Both the position numbers and the translations under genes were made by a program. A DNA stretch of 64,000 nt from the NCBI GenBank assembly GCA_023205875.1, contig CP060754.1, forward strand, positions 1,426,001-1,490,000, in the 5' to 3' direction. This document shows positions 27,242 through 36,374 of this stretch, piece by piece. The notes beneath the pieces were generated by a model. That model did not search any database, had not been told where the DNA came from, and was given only the letters and a program-made list of their open reading frames with translations. The stretch is from Chloropicon primus (Eukaryota > Chlorophyta > Chloropicophyceae > Chloropicales > Chloropicaceae). Position 1 is the first letter of the stretch, and every line of letters starts with the position of its first letter.

Positions 27242-30163
27242 ATGAAGATGCGGGGCCTTCGACGCTTCCTCGCCGCTGCGATCGCGCTGACCCTCCCCAT
27301 CCTCCTCCTCCTCCTCGGCGAGGCGTCGTGCGATGCTGGTGGTGCAGCCACCGTAGTCGTTTCCGCTCCTCCCAATGCTCCCTCCTCCTCGTCGTCGTCG
27401 TTGTCCGTGACCGTGAACGAGGTCATGGCGAGGAACGGAGGGACGCTTCGGGATGAGAGCGGGTCGTCTCCCGATTGGATCGAGCTCCTGGTCAAGCCGA
27501 GAGGCGGCGGGGCCGCCCCCCCCTCGGTCAACCTTGGCGGTTACGCCGTAACGGACGACCCGGAGCACAAGGAGGTGTGGGCCCTGCCGGACAGGGAGGT
27601 CCCCCTGACGAGAGGAGGGGTGGCCCACGTCGTGATCTTCGCCTCGGGTCGCAACGCGACGACGACTGCGGCGGCGGCGCCGCTCCACGCGTCGTTCAAG
27701 CTGAGCGACGGGGGGGAGTACCTCGCCGTGCTGGACGCCGAGGGCCAGGTCGTGGACTCGGTCACGTTCTCGTCCCAGTACGAGGACGTGTCCTGGGGGA
27801 GGGACTCCGCGGGATCCGCGGGCCACCTGTCGCGCCCGACGCCAGGGGCGAGGAACTCCGCCCTCGTGGCGGAGGGGACCCCCCTGCTCAAGAGGGTGAC
27901 CAAGTCTGTCAGCCCCCCGCCGACGATTGAGGACGACATCACGGTGCGGGCGTGCCTGGCTGTGCTCGGGGAGGAGGGGAGGGAGAGGGACCCGTCCTCC
28001 GCCAAGGTGGAGCTGCGGTACAAGGTGAACTTCGAGCGCAAGGAGTACGCCGTGAGGATGGAGCCGGCGGGGGGCAACGGCACGTACTGCGGCAAGAGCG
28101 GGGAGGCCACCGGGTACCAGGAGTACGTCGGCGTGCTGAGGCACAAGGGGTTCTCCGGGGCCGCGGGAGCCCATCCAGGGGACATGGTCCGCTGGTACGT
28201 GACGGCCGAGAACGGGATCGGGGCGAGCGCCCGCTCGCCGGCCTTGGACGTCGTCGCGGAGTCCTCCGCGGACCTCCCGAGGTACCACGGCACGGTCGTC
28301 CTCGGCGCCAAGTCCACCCTGGCGGACTTGACCAGCCAGGTGGACAAGCTGTACTGGTTCATCCAGGAGAAGGACAAGTGGGCCATCGAGAAGAGCCAGT
28401 GCTCCGCTTTCCCGTGCCTGGCGGACAAGGACGGGGCCCACGAGGCCAGGTGCAGCATCTACTTCCAGGGCCGCTTCTACGACAACGTGAAGATGAGGCA
28501 GAGGGGCATCTCGGCGCTGTTGTGGCCGAAGAAGAAGTTCAAGGTCGACTTCAAGGGCGCCAACTTCAAGATCAAGCTGCCTGGCGACGAGGACATCAGC
28601 GTGGAGGAGTTCAACTTGCAGTCCCACTGGGAGGAGCCCGGGGAGGAGACCTACATGAGGGAGAACATCGCCTCGGACTTCTTCAAGGATGCCGGCCTGC
28701 CCGTGTTCGAGACCCTGCACGTCGAGGTCGTGCAGAACGGGAGGTTTTACGGCCTGTACTCCATCGTGGAGCAGATCGATGAGAACTTCCTGAAGAGGAT
28801 TGGGTACAACCCGAAGGGGCACTTGTACAAAGCTTTCTCGGGGACGGCGTCCAATCTCAACGACCGGGTTCCGGAGCGCCTGATGGACAAGGTGTACCGC
28901 AGAGGGAACAGGGTGGAGGACGAGGACGACTGGTCTGACCTGCACGCCCTGACGCAATCCCTCGCGGGCAAGAACAGAAAGTACTCGGGCGTCGAGGAGT
29001 ACCTGTACAACCACGCGAACATCCCTGAGCTAGTGAATGAGCTCGCCTTGCAGGCAGCCATACTGAACCAAGATCGATGCACGAAGAACTATTACGTGTA
29101 CTACGACACCGACATGGAGGAATGGTCTCGGTTCCCCTGGGACTTGGAGGCGGTGATGGGAATCAGCAGTGCTCTCGGGGGAGTCCCCGCGCCAGACTAC
29201 TGCATGCTGGTGTGCCCCCAATTCAACAGCCCGCTCTACTGCGACAGCGACCATCCTCAGGATCCCCTCCCAAATTACGGATCTCCTCAGGCGAAACATT
29301 ATGTGAGGAAGGCAACCGTCGTCCCTGGGCTCGAAACGCCTGAGAAGAATTACAACCACCTGACCGATGCCTTGCTGGACACCCCGAGCATTAGGGAGAT
29401 GTACCTGAGGAGGCTCAAGACGATTGTGGACAAGTACCTCGCGACGGATTACTTGAAGGACAGGGTGAACCATTACTACGGGCAGATCAAAGAGATCGCG
29501 AAGAAGGACGATTCCAAGTGGGGAACGGGGGACATTTGGGAGGGGTACGAGCAGCTCCTCAAGGAGCAGCTGCCTCAAAGGAAGCAGCAGCTGATGTCCA
29601 TGTACGCTGCGGGGGGTCCAGAGCCCCTCCTTCCCGAGAGCCAGGACCCCAGCAAGGCCACTGTCGAGATCAAAAACGCGTACGTGCCAGCCAACGGGGA
29701 GTACATGACATCCATTGAGGTGCACAACCCGCACGATTTTGCCGTGGACGTGAGTGGCTGGGTGGTGACCAACTCAAAGAACGTGACAAGCGCTCGGCAG
29801 TACCCAAAATCAAAATCGTACTGCAGCGACGTGGAGCCCAAACAAAGCGATTACTCCTGCAAGGATATTGTCGCTTGGGGCTCCTGCGAGCAGGGTTCCG
29901 TGAAGAAGAAGGGCATTTGCAGAAAGTCCTGCGGAGACTGCAGGCTGAGGAGCGGCCCATTGCGGTTCACACTTGCCGCTGGCACTGTCATCCCAAGCAA
30001 GTCCAGCCTTTTCATCACCGACGACGTGGTGGCCTACCGCAAGAGCCTCAGGCAGCACAACATGTTTCAGCACGCCGTGGGACCCGTGGACGGCGATCTG
30101 AAAACCTACAGCAAAAAGGACGGCTTCGCCGTGTACAATGATCTTAACCAAAAGGTCTTTTAA
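27242..30163 (+). CDS. Secreted LTD–CotH kinase-like–LTD protein with an inserted ShKT domain (973 aa)
   Basis: The ATG at 27242 gives a signal peptide (LAAAIALTLPILLLLLGEA). A lamin-tail domain (~55–185) has VNEVMARNGG…DWIELL and LGGYAVTDD. A CotH domain (~400–760) has KMRQRGISALLWPKKKFKVDF, YMRENIASDFFKDAGLPVFE, NGRFYGLYSIVEQIDENFL and FPWDLEAVMG (~630). In characterised CotH kinases this last motif is usually WDLD; the second acid here is Glu. A second lamin-tail-like domain (~805–970) is interrupted at ~859–901 by a six-cysteine ShKT-like module, YCSDVE…C…SCEQ…CRKSCGDC. CotH proteins phosphorylate secreted proteins; the fusion suggests an extracellular, matrix- or surface-bound kinase-like protein. 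Kinase activity is inference. Confidence 0.88.
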   Translation: MKMRGLRRFLAAAIALTLPILLLLLGEASCDAGGAATVVVSAPPNAPSSSSSSLSVTVNEVMARNGGTLRDESGSSPDWIELLVKPRGGGAAPPSVNLGGYAVTDDPEHKEVWALPDREVPLTRGGVAHVVIFASGRNATTTAAAAPLHASFKLSDGGEYLAVLDAEGQVVDSVTFSSQYEDVSWGRDSAGSAGHLSRPTPGARNSALVAEGTPLLKRVTKSVSPPPTIEDDITVRACLAVLGEEGRERDPSSAKVELRYKVNFERKEYAVRMEPAGGNGTYCGKSGEATGYQEYVGVLRHKGFSGAAGAHPGDMVRWYVTAENGIGASARSPALDVVAESSADLPRYHGTVVLGAKSTLADLTSQVDKLYWFIQEKDKWAIEKSQCSAFPCLADKDGAHEARCSIYFQGRFYDNVKMRQRGISALLWPKKKFKVDFKGANFKIKLPGDEDISVEEFNLQSHWEEPGEETYMRENIASDFFKDAGLPVFETLHVEVVQNGRFYGLYSIVEQIDENFLKRIGYNPKGHLYKAFSGTASNLNDRVPERLMDKVYRRGNRVEDEDDWSDLHALTQSLAGKNRKYSGVEEYLYNHANIPELVNELALQAAILNQDRCTKNYYVYYDTDMEEWSRFPWDLEAVMGISSALGGVPAPDYCMLVCPQFNSPLYCDSDHPQDPLPNYGSPQAKHYVRKATVVPGLETPEKNYNHLTDALLDTPSIREMYLRRLKTIVDKYLATDYLKDRVNHYYGQIKEIAKKDDSKWGTGDIWEGYEQLLKEQLPQRKQQLMSMYAAGGPEPLLPESQDPSKATVEIKNAYVPANGEYMTSIEVHNPHDFAVDVSGWVVTNSKNVTSARQYPKSKSYCSDVEPKQSDYSCKDIVAWGSCEQGSVKKKGICRKSCGDCRLRSGPLRFTLAAGTVIPSKSSLFITDDVVAYRKSLRQHNMFQHAVGPVDGDLKTYSKKDGFAVYNDLNQKVF

Positions 30164-30576
30164 TTCTTTTCCTTGCTCACCTTCAACAAGCCTTTCCCTC
30201 TCTCTGCAGGATCTCCTCACAGCATCAATACCCCTTGTTCCCCTTTGACTGACCAAGGCGGGCACGAGACCGCCGCTCACGTTACAAAGCAATCCCGAAT
30301 TCATCCATGTCTCGAATGCTTGAGAGAGATCAAGAGTCCTTCCTTGGATCTCGGTCTCTCTCCCCCTCCTGCCTTTGGCCCCTTGCCCTCAAAAACCAAA
30401 AACGACAGAAAGAGAGGAGAGGGATGAGGTGCGCAAGACGTTGGCCTCTTCTGCGACGTGGCCCGCGGACGAGAATGTAGGGCCACCACCGACACGAAAG
30501 TGATCCTCTCTGAACGCGCGGCGTCGGCGCTCCTCCTTTGTCCTGCATCATCGTCACCTTCACCTTCATCTTCATC
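30164..30576. promoter_or_regulatory. Region between the CotH gene and the 219-aa gene
   Basis: 413 bp between co-directional genes. I see nothing specific in it; expected poly(A) site and promoter. Confidence 0.3.
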
Positions 30577-31236
30577 ATGAATGCTTTGGTGAAGGCTCTG
30601 GTGAAGCAGAAGCGTCTGCTCAACGCCATGGAGGACCACGACAAGAAGGCGAGGGAGGAGGAGCGGGACGAGTCTGACCTTCCGAGGTGGATGACCGGGG
30701 CCGAGCCCGCGGGTTCGAGTCTCCGGAAAGGCAAAGAGACTCCAAGGGAAGAGATCAAAAAGTTCAAAATCATTCTAGGTTGGAGGGACAACCCAAAGGG
30801 ACCCAAGAAAGTTATAGTGATCGGCGGGAAGGAGTATGACCCGTACCGCGGGAAGTCGACCCTGAAGCAAATCTGCCCGAAGAAGCTCAGGGCTGTGATA
30901 TCTGACCTATCTCCGACCCTGTGGGAGCGGTTCATGACGGACCTGAGCAGCGTTGTCGAACCGTTCCAGGACGCTTCTGAGGACGCCTGGGTGCCTATTC
31001 TCTGCTTCTTCTTCCCTTGCTTCTTGGCCTGGCGAGCCAAGTACATCGGCAGGATCAAGGAAAACCTTATCCAGGCTCTGGTCGCCCGCCACTACGTAGA
31101 GTTTCATAACCTTGGCCTGCACTTGCGGTTTAAGGAAATCGCCGCGCCTATCCTTTTCTGCGGCATGAACGTTTCTCAGAAGGTCCCCGTCATTGAGATT
31201 GTCTGGGACCCTTCCCTATGGACGGACAGGATCTAG
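30577..31236 (+). CDS. Uncharacterised 219-aa protein with a hydrophobic central segment
   Basis: The first convincing ATG is at 30577 (MNALVKALVKQKRLLNAMED). A charged N-terminal ~75 residues is followed by a mixed domain. It contains a Cys/Phe-rich hydrophobic stretch, WVPILCFFFPCFLAW (~145–159), and ends in FHNLGLHLRF…VPVIEIVWDPSLWTDRI. The layout (ICPKKLRAVISDL…, Cys-rich hydrophobic segment, short C-terminal strand VIEI) weakly recalls the Golgin-A7/ERF4 family, whose members anchor and support Ras palmitoyltransferases through palmitoylated cysteines. I do not regard this as established. Single exon, co-directional with the CotH gene. Confidence 0.6.
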   Translation: MNALVKALVKQKRLLNAMEDHDKKAREEERDESDLPRWMTGAEPAGSSLRKGKETPREEIKKFKIILGWRDNPKGPKKVIVIGGKEYDPYRGKSTLKQICPKKLRAVISDLSPTLWERFMTDLSSVVEPFQDASEDAWVPILCFFFPCFLAWRAKYIGRIKENLIQALVARHYVEFHNLGLHLRFKEIAAPILFCGMNVSQKVPVIEIVWDPSLWTDRI

Positions 31237-31445
31237 GACGAGCGAGGAAGCCTTGCGGTGGGACCCACGCCTCGCCGGGGCACGCGGATCACTCTGCTTC
31301 TCGTTCTCTCTCTTGTGGCGAAACTTGTTGTGGATTTTCAATTAAGTTATATTAAACGTCGGTGCACCACTTGTTGTTTTTTGGCGGAGCGCTCGGAAGG
31401 CTCCGCCAGAGCAAGCCTTGTGTCGACAGCAGGAGCCACCTCCTC

Positions 31446-32360
31446 TTACCCCATAGGAGGTGGTCGCGCTGCTGCCCCCACGGCCTCACTCTGCGCCCCC
31501 GTCAGACTGTAATAGAGCGCAATCATTGTGAAAAAGCACACGACCATCGAAATGCTCACCACGAGCGACATGTTGCTCCTTCCTTTCGCCTTCCTCGCCG
31601 CACCCCCCGCACCCTTCCTCGTTTTCCTCAGCGCAGAGTTCCCCCTCCGTATCGAGCTGGAGTCCCTCCCATCGTTCGTCACCGGCAAACCCGGGCTCGG
31701 CTTCAATCCAACCTTCTGAAGCATCACGTTGATCTGGGTACCCATCCTGCTCGTTGATTTGTGCTTCCCGTTCTCGTCCTCCTCGTCGTGGTCTCCTGAC
31801 ACCCCGTTCCCGTGCATCGCAGACATCATTCCGTTCGTCTCGTGAGGCCTCCTGTTGTGCGAGTTCAGCCTCCTCCCCGAGCCTCCCGCTGGGCTCGACA
31901 GGGGCCTGTCCAACCCAATCCGTCTCACCGGTGTCATCGGCGCGGTGGGCTCCGCCTGCGTCGTCGACAAGCACAAACCAGGCACAGGAGAGGGGAGGAG
32001 AGAAGCCAAGGCGAGTACCAGAGAGGAGTCAGTCAGCGTCTCGAGTTCGGGGCAAAGAAAAAAACCGCAAAACGGGGCTGCGAAAGGAAAAGTCACGCGG
32101 AGAAAGCAAAGAAGGCTTACCTTAATCTCCTCCACCTCCAGGTCGTCCACCATCATCACCTCGTTCATCGTACTCACTGCATTTCCAGTTTTGGAATAGA
32201 ACGAACCTACTTGTTGCACTCTCAACTTCTTCTTCACGACATTCTGAAACGCTTCGAAGGTCGTTGACGCATCTACCGGGACAACAGCACGCCGCAGAGG
32301 CCTCCCTGACGGCAACGTCGGTCCCCCCTTTATCGTCACAAACACCAAACGCTCCGCCAT
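31446..32360 (-). CDS. Tail-anchored protein with an N-terminal doublecortin/ubiquitin-like fold (~249 aa, two exons)
   Basis: Exon 1 32360–32121 (80 codons) ends at VDDLEVEEIK; a GTAAGC donor follows, and the acceptor CGACGCAG leads to exon 2 31955–31446 (AEPTAPMTPVRRIG). The 165-bp intron is a multiple of three with no stop, so retention would add 55 residues of hydrophobic sequence. The N-terminal domain (LVFVTIKGG…STTFEAFQNVVKKKLRV…VGSFYSKTGNAVSTMNEV) has the pattern of doublecortin-type ubiquitin-like folds. The middle is Ser/Arg/Asn-rich and disordered. The C-terminus has one membrane segment (MSLVVSISMVVCFFTMIALYY) and a short tail, so it is probably tail-anchored. Microtubule binding would follow from a true DCX domain but is unproven. 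Confidence 0.7.
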   Translation of the reverse strand: MAERLVFVTIKGGPTLPSGRPLRRAVVPVDASTTFEAFQNVVKKKLRVQQVGSFYSKTGNAVSTMNEVMMVDDLEVEEIKVSLLCFLRVTFPFAAPFCGFFLCPELETLTDSSLVLALASLLPSPVPGLCLSTTQAEPTAPMTPVRRIGLDRPLSSPAGGSGRRLNSHNRRPHETNGMMSAMHGNGVSGDHDEEDENGKHKSTSRMGTQINVMLQKVGLKPSPGLPVTNDGRDSSSIRRGNSALRKTRKGAGGAARKAKGRSNMSLVVSISMVVCFFTMIALYYSLTGAQSEAVGAAARPPPMG

Positions 32361-32982
32361 GGCAACAACCTCTCCTCTTCCTCTCTACTCCTTTGCCAAT
32401 CAATCTCTATCCTCTCCAAGTTCCACCTTCGAACCAAACCGAGCAAACGAGGTATCAATCGAACGATCGTGAGACACTCTTTCGCTCAGGCACCCTCCCC
32501 TCCTCCTCCCCTCGTCGCCCCCGTCGCCCTCGTCCTCGACAAGGTGGCCCCCTCGGATACTTTTTCCGTTTCCCTCGCGTTCTCCCCAGCTTCGATTCCT
32601 CGACCACTCCGTGCGCCAAACGCGTCAAGTAAACGATCAATGGAAAGCCCGCGAGACGCTCTTTCGTTCTGCGTATTTGCCTTCCGCAAAATCCCACGTC
32701 GTCGTCCTCCACGATCCTCTCTCTCTCTCTCTCTCTCTCCCTTTCTCTCTCTCGCTCGAACGAAAGCTGAAGCGGGAAAATGGTCGATGGGGGTCTGCAG
32801 GCTAAAGGCGTTGTCTCGAGAGGAACAGGAAGTCGAGAGGGCAAAGGGAGGGGGGGAGTGAGGTCAGGAACACAGGAACAAAGTACGTCTTGAGGTCTTT
32901 CCAACGACCGCTCCCACGTACGTTTTGACGCCGGGAGTGGCATTGAGATCAGAGGAAGGGGTGGTGGTGGTCTGTGTGGAAG
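32361..32982. promoter_or_regulatory. Divergent region between the tail-anchored protein gene and ZNF598
   Basis: 622 bp. It contains repeat copy B (32449–32716), a TTCGAA box (32429–32434), and a TC-rich tract (32715–32750). No coding gene is supported, although a long open frame crosses it on the minus strand. Confidence 0.45.
32449..32716 (-). repeat. 268-bp dispersed repeat, copy B (inverted relative to copy A)
   Basis: Reverse complement of 18799–19066, same length, ~96% identical. Like copy A it lies between two head-to-head genes. Both orientations keep an open frame across the block, which is expected for GC-rich sequence and is not evidence of coding. Confidence 0.93.
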
Positions 32983-35019
32983 ATGATGTCTGAGGAGTGT
33001 TTGATATGTGCGGAGCCTCTGGATTACGTGAGCGTCCTGCCTTGCGGTCACGCGGACGTTTGCCCGCTTTGCACGATACGCCTGAGGACGATCATCGGCG
33101 ACAAGAGGTGCTGCGCTTGTCAGAAGGAGGCGGAGAAGGTCGTGGTGAGGCGGTGCAAGAGGGCAGTGGAGGAGGAGGAGGAGTTCCCCAGCGATTTCGA
33201 TGCGGGGGTGAAGCGTGGATCGCTGTTCCCTCTCAAGGGCAGCAGGGATGTCTGCTTCGACAGCAAGGACTTGAGGAACGAGATGAACAGCAGGTGCTCT
33301 CTCTCGTGCGTGGTGTGCAAGAAGGAGGAGGAGGAGGCCCAGGACACGACGACGGAAGGGGAGAAGAAACGGAAGAAGAAGATTCACTTTGGGACACTCA
33401 AGGCCCTCAAGAGGCACCTGAGGGAGGACCACGGCCTGTACATGTGCGAAGTCTGCCTGGAGGGCCGAAAGGTTTTCGTCCAGGAGCAAATTCTGTACAC
33501 CCGGTCCGAGTTGAAGAGGCACTGCAAGAGGGGGGACGCCAAGGGCGTGATGGCCGATTCTGGCTTCAGCGGCCACCCGAGCTGCAAGTTCTGCAAAAAG
33601 CACTTTTACTCGACGGAGGAGCTCTACGTTCACATGCAGACAAAGCACCTGCAGTGTTTCCTCTGCAGAAGGGCCAACCCTTCCGATCAAGTCTACTACA
33701 GGAACCTCTCCGAGCTCTCGAGTCACTTCGCGTCCAGCCACCACTTTTGCACCCACGAGTCCTGCAAGGGTCGGCACCCCGAGGAGATGGTGTTCAGGAC
33801 GAAAGAGGATCTGCGCGTGCACGAGGTCCAGTATCACGGGGAGTCCTTGTCTAGGAACGAGAAGAGGCAGGCCCTGCAGATCAGCGTGGAATATCCCAGC
33901 CTGCGGCAGGATGATGGCGGGGGTCAGGAGCCAGGGAGGGGCAGACGGGGAAGGGATCGCGGGTCAAGCAGGCGGAGGGGGGGCACAGGGGGTGCCGCCA
34001 CGTCTCTTAGCAGCCAGGCGACGCCTTTTGTTCCTGGTGGAGGCGGAATCATTGACGACGACATCGGTCTTCTCGCGGACCACAGCGCTCGGAATTATTA
34101 CACGCAGCAGCGGGCTCAGAGAGTCTCGGACTTCCCGCCCCTGGCGAGCCCCCCCTCCCCCGAGGCGGACCCCGGAGAAGCCCCGAGGCAGAACTGGCTG
34201 CAGAGGGCCCAAGCACCGGGGGGACCTCATCCCTTGTCCCTTCCGAAGCGCGCCAACAGCGGAGGTGGCGCGGGCGTCCTTTCCCACGAGGATCTTTTGA
34301 TCCAAAAACTGGAGTCCCTCGTGGTTGAAGAGCCCAGCGTCATGGAGGAGCGGAGGAAGAGGAAACAGATGCTTGCGGATGCCTTTGGGGTGAGCGACCC
34401 GGACAGGCCTTCCCAATTCTCCACGCCCTCCGTCGTGGTCCCGGACGACGTGGTTCTCTACGCGGCGAAGCACTTGGATTTCGTCTTGAAAGTCGAAAGG
34501 GTCGTCCAATATTTTTCCTTGCAGATCTCCAAGCGACTTCCCTTGCCCCCGATGAACAGGGAGCAGAGGAAGGTCGTTCACGTTGTTTGCAACCTTTGCA
34601 AAGTCGTGTCCCAAGCGTACGGAGCGGAGCCGAACCGGTGCGTGAACCTGATACGGAATCCGACGGGGTCGCAGGTGCCGACAGAGTCCCTCTCGACGAT
34701 CGCAAAGGCAAAGCTCGAGGGCCGAGAGGTGGAGACTTTGGTGGAGGAGGCGAGGTGGGAGATCAAGCTGGTGGACATCGAGCCGGAGCTGAAGCTGAGG
34801 GAGCTCCTCGTGTACCAGATGAAGCTGGACCCCGAGCTGCAAGTCGAGGTGCTCAAGGAGAGGCACCCAAAGAACCTCAAATCTGCTCTCGTGAGGTTCA
34901 GCTCGTTGCACCTCTTCAAGGAGGCGAAGTCCCAGCTTGGCGGGGGCATGCGCGGAAAGTTCGTCGTCGACATGACGGCGAGGAGCGACATGGTCCTCAA
35001 AGCGGTAAAGGAAACTTGA
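32983..35019 (+). CDS. ZNF598: ZNF598/Hel2-type RING E3 ubiquitin ligase (678 aa)
   Basis: Senses collided ribosomes and ubiquitinates 40S proteins to start ribosome-associated quality control. The start is the ATG at 32983 (MMSEECLIC). The N-terminal RING is C-L-I-C…CGHADVCPLC…CCAC (~6–46). It is followed by the family's array of C2H2-type fingers (~105–310): CVVC, H…H, MCEVC, CKFC…H…H, CFLC, CTHESC, and the block EMVFRTKEDLRVHEVQYHG. A Gly/Arg-rich disordered region (~320–400) and a C-terminal helical domain (DFVLKVERVVQYF…CNLCKVVSQAYG) match Hel2 organisation. Length is comparable with yeast Hel2 (~640 aa). Single exon. Confidence 0.93.
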   Translation: MMSEECLICAEPLDYVSVLPCGHADVCPLCTIRLRTIIGDKRCCACQKEAEKVVVRRCKRAVEEEEEFPSDFDAGVKRGSLFPLKGSRDVCFDSKDLRNEMNSRCSLSCVVCKKEEEEAQDTTTEGEKKRKKKIHFGTLKALKRHLREDHGLYMCEVCLEGRKVFVQEQILYTRSELKRHCKRGDAKGVMADSGFSGHPSCKFCKKHFYSTEELYVHMQTKHLQCFLCRRANPSDQVYYRNLSELSSHFASSHHFCTHESCKGRHPEEMVFRTKEDLRVHEVQYHGESLSRNEKRQALQISVEYPSLRQDDGGGQEPGRGRRGRDRGSSRRRGGTGGAATSLSSQATPFVPGGGGIIDDDIGLLADHSARNYYTQQRAQRVSDFPPLASPPSPEADPGEAPRQNWLQRAQAPGGPHPLSLPKRANSGGGAGVLSHEDLLIQKLESLVVEEPSVMEERRKRKQMLADAFGVSDPDRPSQFSTPSVVVPDDVVLYAAKHLDFVLKVERVVQYFSLQISKRLPLPPMNREQRKVVHVVCNLCKVVSQAYGAEPNRCVNLIRNPTGSQVPTESLSTIAKAKLEGREVETLVEEARWEIKLVDIEPELKLRELLVYQMKLDPELQVEVLKERHPKNLKSALVRFSSLHLFKEAKSQLGGGMRGKFVVDMTARSDMVLKAVKET

Positions 35020-35057
35020 GATAAATTATAGTTTGGTGTGTGTGTGTGTGGATTTCA

Positions 35058-35991
35058 TCACAGGAGCTGGAACTGGAGGTGGACCCTCTTCGTGAGCTTC
35101 TGACCCTCCCCGAGCGGCATCTCCATCTCGACGGCGTCCGCCGCGTAGGCCTCTGCCCCACCTCTGCTCTTGGCCATCATCATCCTGGGCTGCGCCCCCC
35201 CCCTAGGCTGCGGATTGATGTTCTGGACGCTGATGGGGTTGTCGGACATGACCATCACCGGCCCCAGGGTCCTCTTGCACCCCTTGGCGTACAGCTCGGC
35301 CTTGAAGTAGGCGTCCTCCATGGTGTTCTCGAACAGCTTGACGAAGTTCTCCTTCTTCTTCTTGTCGGAGACGTAGGGGTTGGCGCCGTGGACGTTCACC
35401 TCGGTGGACTCGGCCTCAAAGCGCGAGGCGAGCGCGTAAATCTGCGAGACGAGCTTCTTGTCCTCCGTGGAGACGTCGATGTTCAGGGACACCGTCGCGC
35501 TGTACCCCGTGACCAGGGACTTCTTCTTCTCGTTGTTGTACTCCCTAATCGGGTGCAGCCGGAGGTTGTCCATCTTCAGGTTCTTGTCCTTGGTGATGCC
35601 CAGCTCGTCCTCCAGGGCCACCATGAACGCGTTCGTCGTCTCGTGGTTCTGGTTCTGCGCCAGGGACGCCGTGTTGATCCCCTAAACACACGAAGAAATT
35701 CCACCGGCAGGAGAGAGAGAGAGAGAGAGAGGGAGTCAGCTTCGAGGCGGCTCTTTTCGGGGTTTGGACACCGATGCATATCATGATGACACACGCACAC
35801 GCACGCACGCACACTGGGACTGGACTTACCTCGCTCTTGCAGTTAATCTGAACCTGGAGCTTGATCCTGTCGTACGAGACGGTCAGCGTGCCTTCCCCCT
35901 GGATGTACAACGTACCGGGATCCACTTCCTGCGCCTGCGCCATCGTGGTTCCCAACACAAGCGACCCGACCAATGCAACGACCACCAACAC
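35058..35991 (-). CDS. SIMPL-domain (DUF541) protein, two exons seen, start unresolved
   Basis: Exon 2 35681–35058 (207 codons plus stop) and exon 1, ending at 35830 with a GTAAGT donor, join in phase 0 as …QINCKSE-GINTASLAQNQNHETTNAF. The domain shows YIQGEGTLTVSYDRIKLQVQ, ITKDKNLKMDNLRLHPIREYN, VTGYSATVSL, AYFKAELYAKGCKRTLGPVM and KLTKRVHLQFQLL. This is the SIMPL/DUF541 pattern of bacterial periplasmic proteins and animal IRAK1BP1. Upstream of EVDPGT is a signal-peptide-like stretch (VVVALVGSLVLGTTMAQAQ) that has no ATG before it in frame. Either an upstream exon supplies the start or translation begins at the internal ATG at ~35946. Function unknown in algae; probably secretory-pathway or lumenal. 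Confidence 0.8.
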
Positions 35992-36092
35992 CTCAGCTCG
36001 ACACCTACTGCTGGTGTGTCATACATGGATGGATGATGGCACAAACAAACAAGCAAGAGACACAAACAAACCAACAACTTTTGTGAGCGCTT

Positions 36093-36193
36093 CCCATCTT
36101 CACCAAATTCGTCGACCAATGGGTCATTCGAAAGAGGACAAGATGATACCTCCGGTGGTCACCCTCGTTTTCGTCGAAGACGCCGTCGACATC
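36093..36193 (+). repeat. ~101-bp direct repeat, copy 1 (offset 181 bp)
   Basis: CCCATCTTCACCAAATTCG through GACGCCGTCGAC-like sequence, containing GTCATTCGAAAGAGGAC at ~36123–36139. Aligned without gaps to 36274–36374; roughly ten differences. Confidence 0.92.
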
Positions 36194-36273
36194 TCCGCAA
36201 ACTCTCGCTCCGCACGCACTCTCTGCTGCATGGCGCGAACACAAACACAAAGACAAAACACTCGGTGGCGTCT

Positions 36274-36374
36274 CCCATCTTCACCAAATTCGTCGACCAA
36301 TGGGTCATTCGAAAGAGGACGAAATGATACCTCCGATGGTTACCCTTTTCATCGTCGAAGACGCCGTCAACGTC
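36274..36374 (+). repeat. ~101-bp direct repeat, copy 2 (offset 181 bp)
   Basis: Second copy, with GTCATTCGAAAGAGGAC at ~36304–36320. The offset to copy 1 is 181 bp at three separate anchor points checked. Confidence 0.92.

Noticed and set aside
27164-29014. ~616-codon open frame on the minus strand
   Set aside because: Antisense shadow of the LTD–CotH gene; no start context or domain.
32455-33837. ~460-codon minus-strand open frame crossing repeat copy B
   Set aside because: Covers the antisense of ZNF598 plus non-coding spacer; the same frame in copy A breaks into unrelated sequence, so no conserved protein is implied.
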